Shown piece by piece: positions 23,681-34,187 of a stretch of DNA of 64,000 bases. A program made the translations under genes and the position numbers. How positions within the stretch are numbered: the first letter of the stretch is position 1; each line of letters opens with the position of its first letter. Under the pieces are notes generated by a model. It ran no database searches and was not told the DNA's origin. It worked only from the letters and a program-made list of their open reading frames with translations. The DNA comes from Psococerastis gibbosa (Eukaryota; Arthropoda; Insecta; Psocodea; Psocidae): NCBI GenBank assembly GCA_963971405.1, contig OZ020490.1:21539464-21603463 (forward strand), read 5' to 3'.

Positions 23681-25274
23681 CTGAAATAGAAAATCCATAC
23701 GAATCAGTAACAGGTACAAAGTATTCGGTAAAATTATTGGTTAAACATTTGTTTAATTTCAAGCCATGTTCGCAGTGATGGTCCCGACTAACTGTCTGGC
23801 AATTAAATCCGGAGAAAAATTCGCCTGCTGCCATATATTACTTATTCCAAAGCATCGGTTTACTATAATTGTCTTTCTGATTCCGGTAGTAAAACTGAAT
23901 TAACTTTTTGAAGTGTGACCGGAGTCATTAGGATTTACATCGGAAATAGTGTAAGTGATGGGCAGACTGGCAGACTGTCGGGATAGGAGCCATGTTTACT
24001 TCTGGTTAGCGTTTGTCCGCAGAAACAATGACTACTGCTTGGTGGAATGGTGGGAACCGCCCTAAAGCAGAACTGTGAATCACTAATGCCGGAGGGGCCC
24101 CAACATCGCTTGGAAAGTCTCGGTAAAGGATATTGGATGGCATCGCAAAGCAATGGAAGATGGTGCCGTGCGGACTTTTCAAACAATGATGAGACCCGTC
24201 CTAAAAAACGTGAAAAAAAAGAAACTCTGATCATCTTTCAATGCAATACATACAGTGATTGTTAAAATTAAGTACCAAATATGTAACATTATGCATAATT
24301 CCATGCACTGAAGTTATCAGGTACCGACTACAGATACAAATAACGTTTAACTCAAGTGCACATGCATGATATGAGCTACCTGAACCGAATCGCTGTAGGC
24401 ATTGGGTAAAAAGTCAGCCCAAATTATGCCATGACTTAGTTAAGGGACGTGTTGCTTCCACATTATTCCGCAGGTCTTACTAATTAAATAACCGATTTTT
24501 TATAGGAAATCAATTAGTAAAAATAATCTGAACTGCTATTCCCGGAGTAATTCTAAATTTTATTGCTCTCCCTTCGCTTCGTGTCCTTCATTTATTTGAT
24601 GAAGTAGCCCCATCCCAACTTTAACCACGACCCAATTCAAACGACCCTATGGTTTTTCAGACATGCGAGTACGAGTCGATCTATGGGCTAATAAAAGGTT
24701 ATTGAATTAAAAAAATGAACTATAGTATGATATTCAGTAGAATCACACGGAGAGGCTGCTAGCTTAACCATTTTTATTTTAACTACCTACCTACAGAATG
24801 TATTGTACTTAAGATGTATTTTTCTGTAAAGGTCATTGAATACAGCCAATCTAATAAACACAAATCATTCAGAGCGTCAACATTTCCACATTAAAAATTC
24901 TCACTTTGCCAGTTTTTGAGGAAAGTAGCCTAGATATCGTCCACTGTACTGCTAATGAAGTATCTGAATGAAGCATTCCAAAACGCATGCACATGGTGGC
25001 TATTCACTATCTAACGGTTAATTAAAAAAAGGTTGCAGGAAAACAATTACTGAGAGCAGGTGAAACGAAAGTCACAGAAATAGATAGCGCAGCGTTAATA
25101 AAGAAGAAGCTTAATTCAGGGTAGGGGCAACACTAAGGGTTTATGCACCTACTGTATGTACTATTGAGATGATTACAATGTTTCATCATCGGAAAGAAAG
25201 TCATTTTCTCACGGGATGAAATAACAAATTACTGAAGCTTCTATGACATCGTTAAAACAAAAGCTATAACAACG

Positions 25275-25280
25275 TTTATT
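25275..25280 (-). terminator. Candidate polyadenylation signal for the alternative tail exon
   Basis: AATAAA on the minus strand about 205 bases after the TAG at 25485. Its position suits a terminal exon ending before the next intron segment. Confidence 0.4.
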
Positions 25281-25484
25281 AATAATTAGCTACAGGGTAC
25301 AAATAAAAGAAAATTATTGAATAAATGCATTCTCAACAAAAAAGAAATCAATCTGAAAACAAAAACAAAATAAAAAACACCAACAACAAAGGGGGAAGGT
25401 TATAGGGGAACTCACGACGACAGTCGATGATAGCTGATTGCAAGGAGAACAAGAGAAGATCTAGCGGGCACCGGATCCCGAGGA

Positions 25485-25635
25485 CTAGAGGTTTACATAG
25501 GTAGGCTCGTGGGGGGAACCAACCCCCAGAATAGCAGGGTTGACTGTAGCACCATGGAGGGGTCCGAGCCCATGGAGACCGCCGTGAGCCCCACCTGGCG
25601 GCATTGGCCCACCAGATCCGCTCACAGTATCCGGG
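25485..25635 (-). CDS. pan: Probable alternative terminal exon of TCF/Pangolin (truncated C-clamp tail)
   Basis: A GC-rich island in AT-rich intron encodes 49 residues after a shared Ser: PDTVSGSGGPMPPGGAHGG, then LHGLGPLHGATVNPAILGVG and SPHEPTYVNL, and stop. The first AG after a pyrimidine-rich stretch (GGGCAG) puts it in frame with the C-clamp exon at 28278: that exon's final AG plus C gives Ser. Joining it to either HMG exon instead would meet a stop within four codons. The protein would keep only three of the four C-clamp cysteines and lose RKKKCIRY, ending in a Gly/Pro/His-rich tail. No in-frame donor of quality is seen, so it reads as terminal. I do not recognise the tail; the call rests on composition, phase and location. 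Confidence 0.6.
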
Positions 25636-25749
25636 CTGCCCAAATTCAACAGTCCAAACATGTATAAGTCCGGTAGTGGAAACACAATCACATAAATGCA
25701 TAAAAGAGTGGGCCCCATCTCAGAAGATATTACCTTGAGGAACACGGGA

Positions 25750-25926
25750 TTTTTTTTTTTAGGTTAATCGCATCCAAACAATTTAATGAATGTATCCAAT
25801 TGAACTGTTCAGTCGCCTCAATGAGTAAATCAATACTTATGCTGAGTTACGACACGTCTCCGATGGTATGGCATGTAGAGACTCGCCGAAGTAAAAGCAA
25901 GCTACCATCTTGCCATCGAAGTCGAT
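25750..25926 (-). repeat. tRNA-derived SINE, family 1
   Basis: Minus-strand copy. It starts at ATCGACTTCGATGGCAAGAT (complement of the right end) and ends in an A run next to AGGTTAATCGCATCC on the plus strand. Confidence 0.75.
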
Positions 25927-27182
25927 TAATTCCACAATGCCACACTAATACCATGTTATGTTGAGTATTGAAAGACGGATCACTTTCTTTAGCTATAACG
26001 TCCAATATCATTATTATTATTATTATTATTAAAAAAATTAAGAACATTTCATATCAAAATAGCCGAACTAAATAACAAGTATTATCATTGTCAGTAAAAA
26101 ATTAGAAATTAATTAGGCTAAGGACTTTTTTAAATTCAATAAGTCAATTAGTCTAATATTCAAATCCTTACTGTAATTTTTTTAAGAGAAGGTAAGAACA
26201 TATAGCACGAATTTATTTAATGACCTGCGAGATTGGCTATCTTATTCTTAGATTTATTAGCTGCCATTAAAAAGAAAATGTACACCAATAATTTGCGTTA
26301 AATATGCCTAAATTCTCCTAGTTTAGTATCACCTGTTTAAGCTGTATTAGCCAGAGTCCTTAACTTTGTGTTCTCTGCCAACGTAGCCTAAGGTTTCTGT
26401 CTGCTGAGATGAGGGGCCCCATATACATTTTCATAGCAGTAGTCCTTAAAACTAACTGGTTAAATTAGAAAATGTGTCTAAAATGTTCCACTATGTTTCT
26501 TTTAAAATTGAAATCTAATTAAAAAGTTATAAGCAATCATGTTTAGACTGTTGTTTTGGGACCCAAAAAAACCATATTCAAAGCCATGGTTAGTCTAGCA
26601 GACGTGTTTTTAATGGGTAAAATAATGTCAAAAAATTAGCAAAAACGTCTCACAAAATAGCAAAAACCTTGACACATTTTCTAATGTCCCAGCATCGGTT
26701 AATAAATAGGCCCCCTTGGCCAGCTGGGCCTCAAGGAGAAATATTGCGCTGAAATTGTCCAATATTATTATTATTGTAAAATAAAAATTAAGAACATTTC
26801 ATATCAAAATAACATAGAACAATTAATAAAATTTGAACATTTAGATAAAGTAAAAACACCAAGCGGAATAGAAATATTTCAGTGAGATTTTTTGCTCGTT
26901 TTTTAACCCATGGCCGGAAAAAAGTTTCATCTCACACACATGGCTACTTTAGAAGCTCAGAAAAAAATTATAATAGATTACGCATGCAAATTTGTTAACT
27001 GCCGCTATCTTTTGTCATCTTTTATTTTTTTGTTAATAATTGTTTGTGAAACGAAGCAAACATGCAACTTTTACTAATCATTATATTTTGTTAAACAAAT
27101 TGGCTAAACATGCAGTGGCTAGATTAGTTGACTTATTTTTTTTATTAATTTTATTAAATATTTTTTTTTGTTTGTTTTTGTT

Positions 27183-27342
27183 TACAAAAAGATAAATCGC
27201 ATACAAACAATTTAATGAATGTATCCGATTGACCTCTTCAGTCGCCTCTGTAGGTTATTACCCGTGATGAGTATGACACGTCTCCGGCGTGTAAAGACTC
27301 GCACAAGTGCAAGCACGTTACCACCTGGCCATCGAAGTCGAT
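27183..27342 (-). repeat. tRNA-derived SINE, family 1
   Basis: A well-preserved minus-strand copy. The complement begins ATCGACTTCGATGGCCAGGT, an A-box-like start, and runs to the GCGATTTATC 3' end. Confidence 0.78.
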
Positions 27343-28277
27343 TTACTTTTTAAATAGGACTAGAGGCAAGAGAAAATAGTTTTTGAAAAACAATTTCCCA
27401 TTTTACAACATTCTTATAAGCTCAGATGGTTTCAAAAAAGCCTTACGGTAAATGCATATAATGTTAATCCCACAAAATTTAACATTTTCTACTAACATCG
27501 TATATTTAGATGAAAAAATATTACTGAATTTAATTATGGGTACCTAGCTTGTTAGATTTTAAAGTTAGGTTCTATTTTACTAGTAAAAGCAGCTAGTATA
27601 TCACAGCGATATTTAAGCCAGTGGAATCGCACACGTTCCAAGGTACACTGTTAGTTTAATAATGTCCTGAAGTACTTTTTATGGTCAAATGCCAACGATC
27701 CCATGGATTTCGGACATTATTTGTATTGTTTCCGTATGACTTTTGGCCATTGGCAAACTAGTATAAGTCCCAGATGTCAACCTACACCGGTTACAAGCGA
27801 TAATGGACAAGCTGAGGTAAGCTTACCACTGACGCAATGAAACAGGCGAAAGCATGACTTAAGCTAGTACAGATATGAGTCGAGATTTACTGTCCATACA
27901 CAATTTATAAAAATTGAAATTAATAATTTAGTTATTAATTAAATTAATAAGTTGGAATTAGTAAGAGCCAATGAAGCTGTCACCGCGACATGGAGGATAT
28001 ACTTCTAGTTTATTTGTTTATTTTTGATTTCATCTATTCATAATAATAAAATAATTATTGTTTTATTAGTATCTCTCCCAAAAAGTCCTCTTCACCGATA
28101 AGTTACCACCTCAATTCGCGAAGCATTAAGTTAACTAAAGAATAAATACAGTTTTTGTTTTTATTATTATATATTGTAGATGTTAGGCCGCACGGGAAAT
28201 TTGTTTTTATTTTATTGTCAAGCAAAATTACAAATTCTACTAAAAGCATTCAAACAGGCAGAAATAAGTAGTCTTAC

Positions 28278-28347
28278 CTGCACGGCTTGCACCACTGCGA
28301 CTGCTGGTCCAATCCATACCTGGCCCGGCATTTCTTCATATTATTAC
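28278..28347 (-). CDS. pan: TCF/Pangolin C-clamp exon, first part
   Basis: A 70-nt exon reading G-NNMKKCRARYGLDQ, then QSQWCKPC and the first two bases of Arg. It holds three of the four zinc-binding cysteines of the C-clamp, which lets TCF bind a GC-rich helper element beside the HMG site. It is preceded by TTGTACTTTCAG and followed by GTAAGA. Its first two bases complete a Gly codon begun by either HMG exon (31117 or 29570). Its last two bases (AG) complete to Arg with the terminal exon at 23680, or to Ser with the exon at 25635. The short length hides it from ORF scans. Confidence 0.95.
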
Positions 28348-28410
28348 CTGAAAGTACAAGCAATTAAGTTATTACATGGGCATTCTAAGTTGTGTAAAAT
28401 TTTATATTTT

Positions 28411-28808
28411 GGCGGGGATTCCACCGACCGGCTAGGCCCTAGGGCTTAATACAAAAACGGTGACGTGGTAGCAGACATTCAAGACTTAGGCGGGGTTTCC
28501 ACTGACCTCGCATTGCAGAATGCAAATGACATTGACGGAAATGTTTGTTTTTCTTTTTATAGAAATCTATTAAAATGTTTGTACTTAACATTATCCCATG
28601 ACGCCATTTTTTAATTTTAGTTTGTTTCTGATTTTACTGTATGATCATTGATCAATTTTAACCATGGCATAGAGGAAAATAAACATTTCCGTCAATGTCA
28701 TTTGCATTCTGCAATGCGAGGTCAGTGGAAACCCCGCCTAAGTCTTGAATGTCTGCTATCACGTCACTTTTTTGTATTTAGCCATAGCCGATCGGTGGAA
28801 TCCCCGCC
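28411..28808. repeat. Composite palindromic MITE, 398 bp, TTT duplication
   Basis: Outer ends GGCGGGGATTCCACCGACCG and the complement, flanked by TTT. Outer arms carry ACGGTGACGTGGTAGCAGAC and CAAGACTTA. The inner element has its own GGCGGGGTTTCCACTGACCT ends and the ATGATCATTGATCAATTTTAA centre. The inner element sits at the middle of the outer palindrome. It starts 63 bases upstream of the C-clamp exon, in the branch-point side of that intron. Confidence 0.88.
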
Positions 28809-29569
28809 TTTGAGCAAGATTACCGTGAAACAATTGCGTATCAATGGTACGACGACATTACCCAATAGCAGAGCGATTGAGGCTAATCTGCTGTATAAAT
28901 CTTTATCTAAAAGAAATGATCGCGGTGATGTACAATAAGAGTACGTTGGTGAAAGGTTATTTTTAGAACTTCTTGCCGATTTATGCATATGAAAAACAGT
29001 AATCACACGCATTTCATACTTCTTTGGCATCGAGAATAAGCAAACTTTGAGATTCAGCATGAATTTTTCCCAAAGCCTATGTAGGCTACGGGCTAAATAT
29101 AAACAATACAACTATGGTACTAAATTAAAGAATGTTTAAAACACAAGAGTAAAAGTGTTTTCAAATAGAGAGCATAATAAGGTGCAGATCTATCACTACT
29201 GTAAGGCAAAATACAGAATATAGCAGCAGGAAAAATTAGAAGAAAACATCCTCATGCATACAAAAAATCCCAAAACATGCATAAGGGAGGTAGAAAAAAA
29301 AATACCGAGGAAAAAAATTCGTATACAAAAACCAAAAAAACATTGTAGCTTTCTTTCGTCAAAAATAGCAGAATAGTTGAAAACCTAACCACCGTAGGAG
29401 AGGAGAGCGTAAATATATTAAAACACCCAGAAAGATTTGTTAAAATAACAGAAGAAACATGCAGAAAACAGACCGTTATCTAAAGACAGCATCGAAGTAT
29501 GGAGGCATTTGAAATTTAAAAAAAGGCGGGAAACCATACACCAGGGTCTCATTGAATTTTCGTGATTAC

Positions 29570-29723
29570 CTCCATCGTTAGCCTCTTGTTTCCGCTTCCT
29601 CTTCTTCCCTCTTGAGGAATTGGCCCTAGACGACCAATCAGGATATAGCTGCATATGCAGCTGCCGCTCTCTACGTGCAAGCTCGTAATATTTTGCCTGC
29701 TCTTCACGACCCAGGGCATGCCA
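29570..29723 (-). CDS. pan: TCF/Pangolin second HMG-box exon, version B
   Basis: A 154-nt exon reading [20 protein letters not shown], then [20 protein letters not shown] and [11 protein letters not shown]. It supplies the second part of the HMG box (third helix) and the basic KKRKRK tail that bends DNA and serves as nuclear localisation signal. Acceptor TTGTTGGTTAG and donor GTAATC flank it. It starts on a codon boundary, as left by the exon at 32052, and ends with one base of Gly that is completed by the C-clamp exon. [26 protein letters not shown] is, as I recall, the form in the published Drosophila Pangolin protein. It shares about 25 of its first 30 residues with version A. Confidence 0.93.
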
Positions 29724-30719
29724 CTAACCAACAAAAACAGAACAGAAAGGTTAGAACTTTTGCTGATTTGGCTTCAGGTATAAAGGAGAGGGGGTATGTC
29801 ATATGGCTAAATCACTCGTAATGCTAGCAGTTCAGTATAACGGAGATTAATCAATTTCTTTTATTACTGTAAGGAAAACGTGGAAAATATCCAAATATCC
29901 AATTGCAGCCCCAACTAGTTATTAGCTAAAAAATCCCATGATTTCAGAACGACAGGAATCGCATTAGAGAAGATCTGGGATAAATGGAGAGCATATAGAC
30001 GCTAGGCCTACTCGAGGTAGCTCGCTTTGTTAAAACTAATGGGTAGGCCAACGCAAATAGACAAAAGGGCCCCGCTCATAAAAATAGTAAGGAAATGAAG
30101 GGTGCTGTTAGCATATCTAGGGCTGGATTAATATGCTAAAGTAAGAAACATTAAAAAATTCCAATAATAAACTGCAGTTATTTACAGTATTTGGACGGAT
30201 GCATTTGGAGAGCCAAAGTGAGAGGAGCGGCCCCGCTAAACTAAAAAAAAAAAAAATATGAGGCCATATTTGAGAAAAAAGCAGAAAAATAGGGACATGA
30301 CACCATGCTAATTGAACGACAAAAGAAATAAAACAAAAGAAGTACGGTATACAAAAATATCAGTTATCATTGCACAAAGATGGCGACAATTTGTTAAATG
30401 TTAGTTACACTGATGAATCAAAAAAACTCAGTCCCCTCCAACGGTCCTATTCTGCTGTTTTTGACGCAAATCTGCAGTAATTTGTTTTTATCGAACAATA
30501 AGTAAGAGGGGGTGGGGAGGGATGTTAACCACGTAAACAATTACGGAGAATTTATTGAAAAATCTCTCGAGGTTGTCCACTAGCACTACGGGTGTTGTGA
30601 CATGGAGATATTGGGATTCTGTTGGTATTCCTAAATTGCCTGCAGGCTGCTTACGTTTTCCAAATGCTCTTATTGTTTACAAATTACTAGTATTATCGTG
30701 TTTATGAAAAAACTTAAAA

Positions 30720-30865
30720 ATACCCTATTATATGATGCATAAAGTAGTCTTTTACAACTTAAATGAGCCAAATCTTTAATAGCTTGCTCAGTTAATTAAT
30801 TAAAAATTAAAAAGTATTAAATTTCGGGCTGCGAATTTCCTACGGGCTGCACCCTTTAAGACCGG
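30720..30865. repeat. Half copy of the 11715-11992 foldback family
   Basis: One arm only: GATGCATAAAGTAGTC, GAGCCAAATCTTTAATAG, GCTCAGTTAATTAA and CCTACGGGCTGCAC. The partner arm is missing, so it is a deleted or one-ended copy lying between the two HMG exons. Confidence 0.65.
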
Positions 30866-31116
30866 AGGGAGTTTTTGTATTTTTCATGTAAAAAAAAAAA
30901 AACGCAATAATTAAAGGAAGTAGCCTAATTCCTGAACGACTATTTGTCAAAATGATTGGACTTATTGGTATGTATCAAGACTACCCAGTAAAGTCCGGAA
31001 AACCAACAGCCTCCCGTTACCTCCATCCATATGAAGCCTACAATCAGACAAACACATTTTAAAACACAATGTAGTAATGGGTGCAGCAGGCACGATGTTT
31101 GTTTTAGGCCTGATAC

Positions 31117-31291
31117 CTCCTAAAGACGAAGAAATATTAGGCGGCCGGTCTTTTTTTCTTTTTCTCTTCTTGGTTCCATAGCCGTAGTTATCTCTAGCGC
31201 TCCAACCAGGATAGAGTTGCATATGTAGCTGCCTCTCATGCCGCGCTTTTTCATAATATTTGGCCTGCTCCTCCCTTGTTAAACTATGCCA
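31117..31291 (-). CDS. pan: TCF/Pangolin second HMG-box exon, version A
   Basis: A 175-nt exon reading [20 protein letters not shown], then [20 protein letters not shown] and [18 protein letters not shown]. It covers the same part of the HMG box as version B but has GWSARDNYG before the basic tail, the sequence typical of vertebrate TCF/LEF. Acceptor CATTTTATAG and donor GTATCA bound it. It begins at phase 0 and ends at phase 1, exactly like version B, so either can link the exon at 32052 to the one at 28347. Its donor is weaker than that of most other exons here. The open frame runs on past the donor as intron. Confidence 0.9.
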
Positions 31292-32051
31292 CTATAAAAT
31301 GCATTGCACTAAATTAATAATGTGCCAAAATAATAATAATAATAGTGTAATTCCCAAAATAAATTCAGTTACATAAATTTAGATAATACATTTTTCTTCT
31401 TTGGGTCCCTTGCCATTGTGCAGCCAATTTGCACGTGGAGGCAAGGTGCCGATAACAATATAAGAACTAAAAATTTAAAGTAGTAATATGTATAAGTACA
31501 GATCCATTTGGTATACAGATGGTATGAGGTATGTTGAGAGGCATGTTATTAGAAGTTCCAAATGGTCAGATGTCAGATTTTGAGTGAGCCAAGTTGATGT
31601 TATTGAAAGAATCTAGGCTATTTTCGGTCTAAGCAAAGTGAATTTTAAAAAAAATATTATTCCGGTTAAGCCGGATATGACAATGGCGGGGCTTTTAATA
31701 CATTGCATATTAATTACAATAGGGAGTACAAAGATCAAAATGAAAGTTACCAGCACATACGCTACCCGTTTAAAAAGGGCTCTTGGAAAGCCAGAATTAA
31801 TTCGACTTAACTTGAAATTAATAAGGTGGTGGTAATAACTTCGATGGCAAGGTGGTAGTATGTGCTACTAAGTGGTACAAAACATAACCATGAATTCTAT
31901 ATCACCAGTTTTCAAGCTCAACATATTGTGCGTGTTTTTCGGGATAAATTTAAAATAAATATGTACAAGCAGCGCCATTTACGATGATCCGATGAACCTA
32001 TTAATTCGGAATATCAATTTGAATTTTCTGATTAATTTACGTGAGACTTAC

Positions 32052-32259
32052 CCGTCTTCCTAGTATTTGGTTGATGGCAGCGCTTTCCTTAAGAGTACAC
32101 TCGGCTACTACCTTGGCACGCATTTCTTTCATATAAAGCATAAACGCATTAAGCGGTTTCTTTATATGAGGCTTCTTCTTGTCGTTTTGCCCTGAGTCTT
32201 GATTTTTGGAATCTTGAGACGTATGATGCGTCGACGATGAGTTCTTATCGGAACTCGAC
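32052..32259 (-). CDS. pan: TCF/Pangolin first HMG-box exon
   Basis: A 208-nt exon reading [59 protein letters not shown] and [28 protein letters not shown] is the nearly invariant start of the TCF/LEF HMG box, the DNA-minor-groove-binding domain. The Ser/Asp/Gln-rich leader is the usual linker. A TTCTGTTTTAG acceptor and a GTAAGT donor flank it. Its first base completes Arg with two leftover bases (CG). Both the exon at 44919 and the exon at 34188 provide these, which is the main reason to place two alternative exons upstream of it. Confidence 0.96.
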
Positions 32260-32717
32260 CTAAAACAGAAAAATATCATAGGGAAGCGTGATTTAGATGG
32301 ATGCATTAATAATATAATTGCTTTCTAACTGTGCCAGAAATAAAGTACCGTATTACATGTACAATTGTAAAAAAAAGTATTGAATTGTAAAATATTCAAT
32401 TCAGTAATTTTAATTGTTTGATTTTAAACTGATTTCAGATTTCAAAAGAAAGGCAGCAAAAGAATTAGAAAGTTTATTTCTTCCCCTGCGAGGCCCCCTC
32501 CCTCTCCCTTAGTGACCTTGTTACTTAGTGCTTTTGAAACTCAGGCCACTTTATTGTTAAGAATTTGTAGATTGATAGTTATTAGGTCAACGAAAATGCT
32601 CGGGTTACTAGTGGAAACAAGAATTGCAATATGGAGCATACGTAATAGTCCTCAAAGGCGTTATTCATTCAAAATTAACTTAAGATTCCGCTACAGTCAG
32701 AATAACAGTCTTAACAC

Positions 32718-32912
32718 CTTTTTTTTTTTTTTTTTTTTAAAAAAAGGTTAATCCCATACAAACAATTTAATGAATGTATCCGATTGACCTCATCAGTCGC
32801 CTCAATGAGTAAATTAATACTTGTGCTGAGCTACGACACGTCTCCGATCGCATGGCGCGCAGAGACTCGCACAAGTACAAGTACAAGCACGCACCTTGCC
32901 ATCGAAGCCGAT
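32718..32912 (-). repeat. tRNA-derived SINE, family 1, with A tail
   Basis: The T run at 32718-32738 is the A tail of a minus-strand copy. The family 3' sequence and the CATCGAAG start at the right end are both present. It sits beside the MITE at 32958. Confidence 0.75.
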
Positions 32913-32957
32913 ATACCTATGTTATCAACCCTCCTATTTTGCATGGACATGTGCTTA

Positions 32958-33275
32958 GGCGGGGTTTCCACCGACCTCTCATTGCAGAGTGCAAATGACA
33001 TAGACGGAAATTTGAATTTTTCTTTTTAAAGAAATCTATTAAAATGCTTGTACTTAACATATCCCATGACGCCATTTTTTAATTTTAGTTTGATTGTGAT
33101 TTTACTCTATGATCATTGATCAATTTTAACTATGGCATAGAGTAACAAAAATTTCCGTCAATGTCATTTGCATTCTGCAATGCGAGGTCGGTGGAATACC
33201 CGCCAAAGTCTTGAATATCTGCTACCACGTCAATGTCTTTGCATTCTGCAATGAGAGGTCGGTGGAAACCCCGCC
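32958..33275. repeat. Inner MITE unit with a one-sided extra arm
   Basis: GGCGGGGTTTCCACCGACCT to 33204 is a complete inner palindrome with the ATGATCATTGATCAATTTTAA centre. To its right comes AAGTCTTGAATATCTGCTAC and then a second GGTCGGTGGAAACCCCGCC end, with no matching left outer arm. This is a deleted or rearranged composite. Confidence 0.75.
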
Positions 33276-34187
33276 ATACATGTCCCTGGAAAAACGTCAC
33301 TATGCAATAGAAACGGGTCATATTTCTAAATCATGGCTGCTGTTCACAAATGAGACTCTTTCGTATAGGAATCCATAGATAAATGTCGTCAAATTCCAAT
33401 GTTATGATTGGTTGGGCACGGTTGAGCCCATGATCTGAATGGTTGGGGGCAAGCATTTCCCAATATAGGAAAGGGATCCATTGTTATTTTCATGTAACAC
33501 TATTGTTTGATTATCTATGAACAGGAAGGGGAATGGTTTCTAGAAAAATCCGTCTGAACGGTTAAAGAACGCCGTGGCGGGATACCCCAATGAGGCAAAG
33601 AGTCTTCTCTTGACCACTGCCCTATTTGGGATGTTGGGCAATTTGTGTTTTTACTCTACCAATGAAGATAAGGTAACCATTAGGGATAGGTAGATCCAGG
33701 TCCTGTGGAAACTGTTTCCCTCTATGACACGTTTTGAACCTCAATATTCCGTTTCATATCCCTGTGCTGGAATAATGCTCCAGACCACCATCGTCCAAAC
33801 GGTTGAACGACCATTCTCTAGCAGAGATAATACCAGTTTACGTGCAAGGGAAACCATCCACCTACAGTGTGTACAGTAGATAGGTTCAAATAAAAAACCG
33901 ATAAAGTGCCCAGTTTAATTAGGGTAACTAAATGTTCCCTATCGCAACATCTAATCAAAACCATGATGTCGCCGACCCAGAAATCAAAACCAGCAAGTTA
34001 GTCGACTAGGAATATATTCCACCTCGCTACGCTCTAAGGCCCATCAGTCTTATCATCACTTGAAAAAGTACCGGCGGCTTTGCCATCTTTCAATGCATGG
34101 TAGCCTATCCCTCATCGAGACTTCTTAAACTGGGATTGGCCTTGCCCTAATTCAACAAGCAAAGAATAAAAAAAACCTAGTTCTCAC

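Larger units (their letters stand above)
23681..28277 (-). other. Pangolin intron upstream of the terminal exon
   Basis: It contains the alternative terminal exon (25485-25635) and two family-1 SINEs. Apart from those, I found no gene or conserved segment in this 4.6-kb stretch. Confidence 0.6.

Noticed and set aside
23348-23689. 113-codon plus-strand frame
   Set aside because: It is the antisense of the pangolin terminal exon; its Gly/Asp/Arg pattern mirrors the Ser/Pro coding strand.
25348-25701. 117-codon minus-strand frame overlapping the alternative tail exon
   Set aside because: It is a different frame from the phase-compatible one, begins in intron and changes character after the exon, so it is a shadow.
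28648-29111. Overlapping frames on both strands
   Set aside because: They run through the arms of the composite MITE at 28411-28808 and into intron, with no conserved protein.
30962-31116. Continuation of the HMG exon A frame past the GTATCA donor
   Set aside because: The family similarity ends before the donor, and splicing there restores phase with the C-clamp exon, so the remaining frame is intron.
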